Positions 46,980 to 59,000 of a stretch of DNA of 64,000 bases are shown piece after piece. This DNA is from Cyprinodon diabolis. Lineage: Eukaryota; Chordata; Actinopteri; Cyprinodontiformes; Cyprinodontidae. Numbering within the stretch: the stretch's first letter is position 1; each line of letters begins with the position of its first letter. The stretch is from positions 24,023,501 to 24,087,500 of the forward strand of contig CM060070.1 in the NCBI GenBank assembly GCA_030533445.1, in the 5' to 3' direction. The notes beneath the pieces were generated by a model that saw nothing but the letters and a program-made list of their open reading frames with translations, ran no database searches and was not told the DNA's origin. A program made the translations under genes and the position numbers.

Positions 46980-48354
46980 TCAGGCTTTCTTCAAATGTAA
47001 AAAAACCCATGTTAAAAAATAAAATGGTCTGTGAAATGAGAACACCTATGTCGCCATCCTCAACCCTCTGCTGTTTTTCATGTCCCAACAGCACTCAGCA
47101 GAGATTATTCTGTTGATAGAGTTTCAACGGTCTTAACAAAGCTCCACAGCACATGGAGCTGTCAATCAAAAGGACTTAGACACAGCCAGGGTTGCTGCTG
47201 GCTTTGTTTCATGCAGATGAGAACGACCCATAAATTGTTAATAATAATCAAAATTCAATAGAGATACCAAATAGATTTAGTTTGAGTGTTGTGTTAATCG
47301 CACATAATTAATATCTGCCCTTTTTTATTAATGTTGTTTTGGCTAATAAGAGATCCTGATCTACATAAAGGTCATCATGCAATCATTGGATATCAAAGCA
47401 TTTCAATATTTTTTTCTCTTAATTCATTGAGATGGGATACTCCATATTTCTTAATCCTTGATGTTCTTTCAAGTGCAGGGATAGATGGAAACCCCCCTCA
47501 GAGATCTATTGAAATGAATTCAGCTGACCTGTCGTTTAAACCAGAGGCTGCCAAACACACACACACACACACACACACACTGTATAGAGAGGGTTATCAA
47601 TATACAACTAAGGAAAACACCATTTACGTATGAGCCAATGATTCATGTCCAGAGAAAACCATCAAATACCCTAATCCTGTTGTTTAGATTTAGACTGCTG
47701 ATGGTTTCATTGATGCTGAGAACGAGTTGCCTCCCACCACAATTAAAGCCAAAGCTATCTTTGCCTTCACACCGGCAGAGTGCTATTTTGGATGTTAGTA
47801 TGTGGGGAGAGATATGTCAGCTGTTCAGCACTGTGCTCCAGCACAGCAAGAAAAAACAACAGTGAGCATAATATATGCTCTCAACTTAAGAGACTGAGAT
47901 GAAGCAAACCCATCTGGACTTACTTTTTGTTGGTTAAACGTCTGCAGTTCAGCTTGAAGTGTTTTTGTCAGGTAAGACCTGTGGCTCTGTTTTAACAGGG
48001 GGTCATTTATTATTTCCGTAAAGCATATAAAGACTTAAGGATATATTCCTGCTGTAAAAGTAAGTTTAGGTAGGTTAATTGTCGCATTTGGCTCAAAGTC
48101 ATCTTCAGAATACACAAGTTTCTTTGTGTATCCCAAAGAAGCAAGCTAACAAAAGAAACCTGATGCCTTCAATCCTGTTTTACACAACATTCTGGGCTAT
48201 TTCACTCTTTAAAGAATGTAATTGTCATTTGGCAACAGTATGGTAAGACCATTAGTTTTTTATTGGAATGTTTTTTGGAGATTTATTGTCTACTAAATTT
48301 ACACAATTACTGACATTTTGTTGTCAGTCTGTCAACTCTGGTATCTCGGGGGAT
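46980..48354. other. Spacer between iqca1 and the obscurin-type gene
   Basis: No exon with domain support. A 33-codon stretch after a TTTAG at 47694-47795 is open but ends in a stop and matches nothing I know. A CA microsatellite lies within. Nothing resembling the N-terminal Ig or fibronectin domains of obscurin was found. Confidence 0.45.
47555..47580. repeat. (AC)n microsatellite
   Basis: About 13 AC dinucleotides in the iqca1-to-obscurin spacer. Confidence 0.9.
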
Positions 48355-48950
48355 AAACTACATTGCCAAAAGGTTTGAGTCACCTCTTGAAATGACTACA
48401 TTCAATTGTTCCACTTGCTTTTATGGTTACATGTTTACAAAATCCAGTTCCTAGTAATGCAAACTGCTTCTACAAAGACCCATAAAAGACAAAGTTGCTC
48501 TCAGTAGAGAAATCACAGTGTGGTCAATGGCTATTGACTTGTATGTAATATGCAGAATTCACCAACTCTGTATGGCAAAAAGCTAAAGCTAATGTGGCCT
48601 TCAGATTAGTTCTGGAACAGTATGAGCTTCATGAATGTGGTTTCAATGTCCCGGCAGCTACATTCAAGCTTTACGTCACCAGGTACAATGCAAAGAATGT
48701 GACGTAATGGTATCAAGTGCACCTGCACCAGACACTAGAGTAATGAAGATATGTTTTCTGGTTGGAAGAATCACTCTTTGCTGTCTGGCAATCCATAGGA
48801 CAAGTCTGGGTTGGTAGCTGTCAGGAGAATAACGCCCATTTGACCATTTCATCAAGTTAAAAGTGCAGTTCACGTGGGATTATGGTGTAGAGCTCTTTTA
48901 TGCTTTAAAGTACCAAGACCTTTTGGGCTACTGTATGTTCAAGAATCTGT
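48355..48950 (+). mobile_element. Decayed Tc1 copy related to element A
   Basis: Starts with an ACTACATTGCCAAAAGGTTT terminal repeat, close to that of intact element A. It retains the blocks GTGGCCTTCAGATTAGTTC, CATTCAAGCTTTACGTCACC and ATGGTGTAGAGC. Numerous substitutions and deletions. No open frame. Confidence 0.65.
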
Positions 48951-48959
48951 AGGAAAATT

Positions 48960-49700
48960 CAGGGTATAATCCTTTTACTTCCAGCCTGAATTTACAGAGT
49001 AAGGTTATGGTTATTTTACACAGCTTTTTCCCAGTATGGATATGATTAGAGTCTGGGTTATGTTGACAGATTCTAATTTCTTTAAAATCTCTGAAACTTG
49101 GTTGACCAAGGCGATAACTGACAATAATATAAACATTGTTGCATATAGTGTTTATTGTACAGACAGACCTAGAAAATGTGGCTGCATTGCTATTTATGTC
49201 ACATAAAGATTTGATGCCGCCACAGTCCTCTTTCAATCCATCTCCCAACAACTAATATTGTTAGCTCTAAATGTAGAAATTTAGAAATGTTAGTTTTCAC
49301 CGTTGTTCGATACTGCAGCATTTCACCTCAGTAAAAACTCTCATGTGCTGTCTACCTATGATTTAGTGGCTCTGTTTCTGATCAAATGAAGAATTTAAAT
49401 TTTATTAACCAGCATTTCATGTAATTTGAATTTTCATCTAATTCCAAGGGAACTGATTCTGCCTTAACTTGTGTAAATCACCTGGTGTTCTATGTTGAAC
49501 ATCTTAGGTTGGTGCCTTTCTCTGTCACTGAAGTCCTCAAAGCTTTAGACAATAGAAAATCTCATGGACCAAAACTGATAGACTTTTTGTGTTTTAGAAT
49601 GGAAGCCGAGCCCTGTGCCAATCCTTGTTAACCATACTGTTGAAAAACAGGAGATTCCTTCAGTGTGTAATTCAGGTTGACAAAAAAGGACTTTTCTCTT
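48960..49700 (+). mobile_element. Decayed LINE (CR1/L2/Rex1-type)
   Basis: Broken frames contain an endonuclease-like FKISETWLTKAITD..INIVAY segment and, further on, an RT-like EVLKALDNRKSHGPKLIDF segment. This order fits a CR1/L2-group LINE. Stops and frameshifts throughout. Confidence 0.45.
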
Positions 49701-50047
49701 CAATGCAGAGAACAACTAGCCCACTTGCATGAAGATCATCCATATGAGGGAATGAGCCTGAGGCCCTTCGTAGATTCATTTTCAGAATTAGGCACTGTGT
49801 TAAGGTCAGCGTGTTTGTGCTTCTCTTGCAATACCTTCAAAATGATCCTTTTGAGATTTTAAATGAAATAAATGGGGGAAAAAAGGTCAAGGTCAATATT
49901 ACCAACACAGATTATATTATTATCTTGTCTTTCACTCAGACATCTGAGACTATTTTATGACATTTTTTTTATGACTATTTATTTTGTCCCTGCAGATTCT
50001 TTTTTGTTGAAAGTAAATATTCACACATCTTCTCAAAAGCTGGACAC

Positions 50048-53000
50048 ATGGGGGATAATAAATGTGGAGGAATAGTTGCAGCTGCAGGTATGTTTTACAA
50101 CATTTCTGTTAAAACTACTTTTCAGTGGTTTTACTGCTCTGGTAAGGAGGTTCTCAAACTCTAATCTGTGTTTGCCAGTAAACCGTCTGAAAGTAGTGAA
50201 GGGTTTGGAGGATGTGGAGGTGTCCGAGTGTGAGAGCTGCTCCTTGGAGGTGACTCTTAACTTGGCCTACATAGAGGGCATTTGGACCAGGAATGGGACA
50301 AAAGTAAAGTCAAAGCCGAGCTGTCGCATCAGCACACATGGGAAGAAACACTGCCTCTTCCTGAACCGGGTGGCTTTGGGAGATGCTGGTTTATACTGTT
50401 TCCAGGCTGGGGAGGTGCAGACTTCAGGAAGGCTTAATGTCAGAGGTAAGGCAGTAAAGCACAAACTTAACCAAGACATGTAGTACTGTGGTGTCTATTT
50501 AGGTGAAATCCAAGTCAGAATGAGTTTGTTTTATATAATGACTCAGATAATGTAAAACATGTATGTAGTTAATGGCAACACTCTGCCATTTCGAGGCTTT
50601 ATATGGTGATTGACATCTCTGATGATTTATACGCTCACAGTTGTATGGTTATACAGGTGCTGGTCATAAAATTAGAATATCATGAAAAAGTAGATTGATT
50701 TCAGTAATTCCATTTAAAAAGTGAAACTTGTATATTATATTCATACATTACATACAAACTCATATATTTCAGATGTTTATTTTGTTTAATTTTGATGATT
50801 ACAAATGACAACAAATGAAAATCTCAAATTCATCATATCAGAAAATTAGAATATTGTGAAAAGGTTCAAAATTGATGGCCCCTGGTGCCACACTCTAATC
50901 AGCTAATTAACTCAAACCACCTGCAAAAGCCTTTAAATGGTCTTTCAGTCTAGTTCTATAGGCTACACAATCATGGGGAAGACTGCTGACTTGACAGTTG
51001 TCCAAAAGACGACCATCGACACCTTGCACAAGGAGGGCAAGACACAAAAGGTCATCGCTAAAGAGGCTGGCTGTTCACAGAGCTCAGTGTCCAAGCACAT
51101 TAATAGAGAGGCGAAGGGAAGGAAAAGATGTGGTCGAAAAAAGTGTACAAGCAAGAGAGATAACCGCACCCTGGAGAGGATTGTGAAACAAAACCCATTC
51201 AAAAATGTGGGGGAGATTCACAAAGAGTGGACTGCAGCTGGAGTGAGTGCTTCAAGAACCACCACACACAGACGTATGAAAGACATGGGTTTCTGCTGTC
51301 GCATTCCTTGTGTCAAGCCACTCTTGAACCACAGACAGCGTCAGAAGCGTCTTGCCTGGGCTGCTGGTGAGTGGTCCAAAGTCATGTTCTCTGATGAAAG
51401 TAAATTTTGCATTTCCTTTGGAAATCAAGGTCCCAGAGTCTGGAGGAAAAGAAGAGAGGCACTTCATCCACGTTGCTTGAAGTCCAGTGTAAAGTTTCCA
51501 CAGTCAGTGATGGTTTGGGGTGCCATGTCATCTGCTGGTGTTGGTCCATTGTGTTTTCTGAGGTCCAGGGTCAACGCAGCCACATACCAGGAAGTTTTAG
51601 AGCACTTCATGCTTCCTGCAGCTGACCAACTTTTTGGAGATGCAGATTTCATTTTCCAACAGGACTTGGCACCTGCACACAGTGCCAAAGCTACCAGTAC
51701 CTGGTTGAAGGACCATGGTATCCCTGTTCTTAATTGGCCAGCAAACTCTCCTGACCTTAACCCCATAGAAAATCTATGGGGTATTGTAAAGAAGAAGATG
51801 CAATACACCAGACCCAACAATTCAGAAGAGCTAAAACCCACTATTAGAGCAACCTGGGCTATCATAACACCTGAGCAGTGCCACAGACTGATCGACTCCA
51901 TGCCACGCCGCATTGCTGCAGTAATACAGGCCAAAGGAGGCCCAACTAAATACTGAGTGCTGTACATGCTCATACTTTTCATGTTCATACTTTTCAGTTG
52001 GCCAACATTTCTATAAATCCTTTGTTTTTATTGGTCTTCAGTAATATTCTAATTTTCTGATATGATGAATTTGAGATTTTCATTTGTTGTCATTTGTAAT
52101 CATCAAAATTAAACAAAATAAACATCTGAAATATATGAGTTTGTATGTAATGTATGAATATAATATACAAGTTTCACTTTTTAAATGGAATTACTGAAAT
52201 CAATCTACTTTTTCATGATATTCTAATTTTATGACCAGCACCTGTACACCAAAAAACGACCTTTAATTAGAGTTTTTATTCAATAACAAAAAGGTATACA
52301 TAAGTTAATGATTGATTTAGTTGATAGAACTCTACCTTTCTCTTGTTAACATTCTAGAGGAGATGAAAGCATACAGTACAGAGGGATCTTTGAGCATCAC
52401 AGTAACATGTGTTGGATAACCACCTCTCTAAAAGACCAAGTGATTTGCTGCACTCTTCTAAACATTGTTGCGTTCCATCTCCCAAAGATCAGAAAACATG
52501 TGTTTTCACCTGCTGCCCTTAGGTTTGAATGTTTGGAAATAATTGTTCTCCTATAATTGAGAGGCTGTGAGATCTTGGAGAAGCACACCTTACATCTACT
52601 AACTTGTGCAAATCACCAAACCCACCTGGAGCATTCGCTGCTGATAAACCTACATTTTTTATTTGATCTGTTTCATTTTATCTAGTCCAATCCAAACTTC
52701 AATCCAAAACTTAAAACAATTACACAAATATAAAAAATGTTTTGTTTTTAGTTCCATCGATAACAGGACAGTTACAGTGGCTGCTGTTTTTTCTGGCAGC
52801 TAGGGACATATACATTGTGAAGGAGCTGGAGGATGTGGACACGCTTGAACGTCGTCCTGTCAGCTTTTTATGTGAAGTCAATCAGGTGGATGTGGATGGT
52901 CGGTGGTATCGCAATGACTGCAGAATCCGACCTGGGGACACCATCAAGATAAGACACCAGGGTGAGAAAGTTACCCATTCACCAACACAGCCATTCATAG

Positions 53001-56000
53001 CATTCACGGTTTAATCTAAATAAGGACTCAAAGAAACATAGATATGATTGATTAAGGCAGGATTATACTGATATACATTCTAATGTGATTTTAGGTAAAA
53101 CGCACACCTTGCTCTTCAAGTCAGTCAGACCAGAACATGCAGGGGGGATCAGATTCACTGCAGAGCGGGTCTCATCTCATGCCACTCTCACAGTAAAAGG
53201 TGAGCCAGCATTTTTTGGCTGCAGAATTAGATACCTTGAAAGTACAACCCGAGTATAATAAAACTGTTAAATGTGATTATTTCTCACCATCATCATCTCA
53301 AAATTTACTTTTACTTTTTTTGTAGAGCTCCCAGTTCAAATAGTTCGACCTCTAAGGGTCAAAATCGCCATGTATCGCCACAGAGGTTTGCTGGAGTGCC
53401 AAGTGTCGAGGCCTAATGCTCAGGTCAGATGGTACAAGAGCAGTAAGGAGCTTCTGCACGGCGAGAAGTATCAGCTAATCAGCCAGGATGTCTACAGGCA
53501 GCTGACCATCGAAGATGTTCGCTCCTCAGATGAAGACACCTACACATGTGATGCGGGAGATGATAAAACATCATGTCAGCTTCTGGTGGAGGGTGGGATA
53601 CATGTTTTTATAGCCAAGATATCGAAATAGTTTTAACGTTGGCCGCTTTATGTTTGATTTCCAACTGTTTTAAAGTAGCTGTAAATACAGGTTTATGAAT
53701 AGAACTAAATATATTTATATGTTTCTTGTCTTAAAACATAAAAATCAGAAAAACACAAGCTTTATGGTGATGTTTTACTGTTGCACCTGCAGAGCAGGCC
53801 ATCAGCATTGTGCAGGGGATGAAGTCTCTGGAGGTCATGGAGCCAAATCCAGCAGTATTTCAGGTGGAAACCAGCTTAAAGTCAGGGAGGCCCCCGAAGT
53901 GGACCTTGAATGACGAGGTCCTGGAGCACTCTACAGGAGTGAACATTGACAGGCAGGGGAAACTCCACACTCTGTGTTTCACAAGCACTGACAGCTCTAT
54001 GACAGGGCCTGTAGTCTTTGTGGCTGGGAAGAGCCGTTCCTCCGCACAGCTCACTGTCAAGGGTGAGTGCTCATGCAATCTCTTTTCAGTGTTACTTTTG
54101 GATTACATGAAAACCACCTTAAAAATATTTAAGTATATAATTTGCAGTACTAACAATTCAATTTGAGAAAGTAAAAGGATTGCTGTGACATAAATACATT
54201 GTAAAGTTTATGAGGAATAAGAAAATAGACATAACTTTTGTGCATTTGTGTTGGTCTGTGCATCAAAAAGCTGATGTGATCATTTGAATTTGCCACAACA
54301 AAGAAAAAAGTGTCTGTTGTGGCCAATGCACCATGGACAAGTAATTTATGCAGGCAAAAAGAAATCAACTTTCCAGGTAGTCTTTTAGTTCTTTGGTTTA
54401 TTTCTCCTTAAGCAAGCTAAAAGAAAAGACAAAGATTTCCTCAATGCTTATCTTGTGCTGGTAAAAAACCTTATGCCCATCCAGATGCATGCTGGACTTA
54501 CCATTGACTGCCTATTTATGAACGTAATTCACCCAAATTACTCATAACTAACAGGTAACAAAGAAACATAACTAAATAACCAAAATAAATAAATAAATCT
54601 CAAAACAAATATTAAACAATAAAGTAAAATAAATAAACGTAATGAGATTATCCACAAAAAATAAAATAAAATCTTAGTTAAATATTAACAAAAAATAATG
54701 GGCTCCTAAAGTGTCTGACAGCCAAATAACCAGTTACTCAAGATAGGTCTAAATTAAATAGCTCACAAGCTTCAAAGATATATTTGAAATTTTCACAGAA
54801 AGAAAATAATGCAACCCGTTTTTGGCATTTACTTAATCATTGCTGCTAACATGAAACAATTGTGTTAAAGTAAGATTTACTCAAAAGAATGATGAACAAA
54901 AAAATGAAATGAAAATTTGACTGAAAACTTACCTCATTATTTTTAGATAGTACAGTCAAAGGCCATTTTAAACAAATACTTTTTAATCTCAACTTTAAGT
55001 GACCTAGATTTTCAGAATTTTTACAGTTTGGGAGTTTATTACGTATTAGTGGTGTATAAGAAGTAAATGCTGCTTCTCCATGTTGGGTTCTGGATCTGGG
55101 AATGCAGAGTAGACTTGAGCAATAAAACCTGAGAGATCTGGGTGGTTGATACACTGAGAGGAAGTCTGTAATATATTTTGGTGCTATGCTATTCAGTGAT
55201 TTATAGCTTACAGTAACAGCGATTCTTCTCATTCATACAGGGACCCAGTGTAAAGACTGTACAACTGAGATGATGTGCTTCACTCTCTAAGTGTTTTTTT
55301 TTTTCAGGAAATCTGTTGTGTTTATTTGTATTATGCTCCCCTGACTCCTCACTTTGTAGAGCTAATTTTTACTCCTAATTCTCTGTACAGTACATTTCTT
55401 CAGAAGGCTTGCAGCAGACAGCAATATACACATCTTATGGCTTTTTGTATCTTCTTTGTATCTTTTTCTATTATCGATCTTCTTACTTAAAAGTCAGATT
55501 AGTGGAGTAGACATTCCATTGATGTACATATTAAAGCTGTATTCATACTAATATTGAAGACACACAGCTAGATTATTATTATTGACTCACTTCTAAAGGC
55601 GGTTTGTTGTGTTGTATTTGAGGCTATAAGAATAAATTGATCTCAAAAGACATGTTTGAAAACCTTTTCTTGTTTAGTTTTTATTACAAACTATGTTCTG
55701 CTTTTTATTTTACATGATATCAAAATTTAATAAATAATTAATATGATCAGATACTAGTAACTATATGCTCTCAAAGGTAGTGAAAATAAAGAAAAGGTGC
55801 ATCTTTCCTTTGTAAAAAAATTTCTTTACCAACAGTATGGTTTTATCAATAATATATTACTAAGTTATTGAGTGAGTTACAACAATTTGCTTTTAGTCTG
55901 TTTTTCAAAATCCTAAAGGGACAACATTAGCCCTAAAGCAGAAGTGAAGAAGCTCTTAGTAGAATAAACTTTTACTCAGTGAGGCTGTGAAATTTGAAAA

Positions 56001-59000
56001 TCAGAAAATAAAATTCCAAGGAAAGTTGTGTTACATGACTGCCTTGTCTTTGTATTGTCTTTGTATTTGTTTATTAAAATGGAAGACTAGATGGATGTTT
56101 GGAGCCTTTGTTCGGTTTAGATAAAACTTTTTTGCTTAAGGTACAAAGTACTCCTATATAAAATGTTATATTTCTTGTTTATACTGTAGCAATAACCAAG
56201 CAATGACACACTGCAGAAAGCTAATTTATGCTGATGTTTTCCAACTGTCTGCTGTATGTATCCCCTCATCAGAGCGACCTCTTGAAGTTGTTCACCACTT
56301 AGATGATGTGGAGGCAAAGGAGAGTAGCTCTGTGAGCCTGAGCTGTGAGTTTGCCCCATCACCCCGGGTGGTGCGTTGGTTTAAAGGTCGCACCGCACTA
56401 AAGGTCTCAAACAAGTACACCATGAAAAGAGAGGGCAAACGAGCAGAGCTGATCATTCATGGCCTGACAGGGATGGATTCGGGACAGTACCGCTGCATGG
56501 CTGGAGGTTCACAGAGCACGGCGCAGCTCAAAGTTGAAGGTATGTCAATAAAAAGCTTTTTCCTGATCCCTATGATGTTTGATTTGATTTATAATGACTT
56601 TTCGTATCTAGAAACATACAAATAAATAATAATGCTCTTTTGTTTGTGTTACAGTAAAAACACTGAAGCTGGTCAAACATCTGGATCCTGTTGAAATTGA
56701 GGAAGATGGCATTGCCACTTTTTCATGTGAGCTAAACTATGTTGTTGCAAACGCAGAGTGGCTGCTGAACAACATCCGCCTCAATTCTAACGCCATCAAT
56801 CGAATCCAGCACATGGGCACAATGCACAGTCTCAGGATGCAAAAGCTTAGACCACAGGAGAGCAGGGTCACATTTAAAGCAGGTCTACTCACTGAGACAA
56901 CTGTCTTAAAGGTCAAAGGTCAGAAACAAAATTATATGAAGTGCAAAATAAAGAAAAGCTCTGAAGTTAGTAAACACATGAACTTGCATGAATGTGTTTT
57001 GTCTCCAGAGCGTCCAGCTGTGTTTCTCAGGTCTTTGGAGGATGTTATTGGAGAGGAGAAAGGGGAAGTTTGCCTGCAGTGTGAAATCTCTAAAGATTCA
57101 GTAATTCCTGTCTGGAAGAAGGATGGGACCGTCCTGTCACCTGATGAAAAACATGAGTTTGTGCAGTGCGGGAAGTGCAGAGCACTGATCATCCACACAC
57201 TGAGCAAGGAAGATGCTGGTCAATACACCTGTGACCTGGGTACCAGTCAGTCCAAGGCTAAAGTAACAGTACATGGTAAAGGGAATTCGAACAACAACAG
57301 TTCAATTTCTTAATATTTTGCACTTGTTATTGCTGTCTGTAATGGTCTGCAGCTACCAAGATTGATCCCAAAGCTTCTGTTTTATCTTGTATTTGCAGAT
57401 CTTATTATTAGCATTGTCCATCGGATAAAGACAGTCTCTGTTCTGGAAGGTGAAAGCTGTGTTTTCGAGTGCCATCTATCTCATGATCTGGATGATGAAC
57501 CACTTTGGACCATCAATGGTCAGATGGTGGTTACGAACAGCCGCATTCAGCTAGTAAACGACAAACGCATCTATAAGATGACCATTAGAGATGTCCTTCT
57601 TTCTGACGCTGGTGACGTGGTTTTCACAATTAAAGATCTGAGTTGTAGGACCATGTTGTTTGTAAAAGGTAAACAGCTGTGTCTCATTAAAGTTTATATG
57701 TTTATTCAGTTTATGCTAACATTGAGAAAATACTTGCTTTCCCTCTTTAGAGAAGTCTGTGCACATCTTTAGGGACCTGTTAAATGTGAAGGCCGTGCCT
57801 GGGGAGGATGCTGAGCTGAGCTGCGAAATCACCAAACCAGACGTCACCATTCGTTGGCTTAAGAATGGACGTCCCGTCAGGCAGAGCCCTAAATATGAGA
57901 TGAGCATAGAGAAGAACCTGGCGCGGCTGTTGATTAAAAATACCTCCATCAGAGACTCTGGAGAATACTGCTGTGAAGCTGACGGTGTTGCTTCCAGAGC
58001 CAAGGTGGAGATCAGAGGTAGTTACCGTTTTTAATCTTTTAGTCAAAGTAGAAATTACAGACAGACAGATTCAAAAGGTAACGTATTATTTTTTTCAGAA
58101 ATAGTTACTGAAATTTTTATTATTTACCATTATCCACAGGTGTTGTTAAAGTAAACATTGAATCAATCCCTTGGCATTAAGGCTTCTAGACTAAAATATC
58201 ATTGATTAGGCTTAAACTTAGTCTCACAATGATGACTGAAGGGCATTTGGTTGACCTTTGGTTTAAAGTTTCAGCTAGGTTGATTTTATTGTTTTATAGA
58301 AGTGTTTATTTTTGAGGATTTTTACACACAACCCATATTTCAGGTTTATGGATGATGATTAGAAAAAGGCAAAATATGGCAGTTGTGTGGAAAGAAATAC
58401 TTTGTTGATTTCAGAGGATAAATGGTAAGGAAGTTTAAAATTATCTAATAAGCTACAATTTTCACTAGTTGACCAAAATGTAACATTCAACAGACTGGAA
58501 ATGTTTTCTCTCATCCAATGAGACTTGATTCCAGCAGCAATATTAGGATGGAGGGTCATAATTTAGTGTATCAATTCTGAAAATTGCATGAGGTTCTCCA
58601 TTTTCTTTGTTTGTAACACAGTGAAATCGCCTGAGAATAGTGCCCTCTTAAAGAGAGCATTTCTTGATATAGGCAAGATTTTCTACAATATGCTACAGTA
58701 TGTAAACTGAGTATGCATCTTGGCTTAACTTACTGAATATACTTTATTTTATTTTAGAACTTCAACACACATTTGCAAGGGAGTTGAGGGACACTCGAGG
58801 AGAAGAAAAGGGTAAAGTGACACTGGAATGTGAGACCAGGCGGCCAGCCAAGCACGTGACATGGCTGAAGGGCATGTTGGAGCTCAGGTCTGGGAAGAAG
58901 TATGTCATGAAGCAGAAGGGAGTTGTTCTGTCCCTAACCATCAACTGTCTGGAGAAAACAGACGCGGATATTTACGTGTGTGACGTTGGTACCATGCAAA

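Noticed and set aside
47694..47795. 33-codon open segment after a TTTAG, reading TADGFIDAENELPPTTIKAK
   Set aside because: It ends in an in-frame stop next to a weak GTTAGT donor, fits neither iqca1 nor obscurin, and matches no family I know.
51464..51988. 174-codon minus-strand ORF
   Set aside because: Antisense shadow of the transposase of element B.
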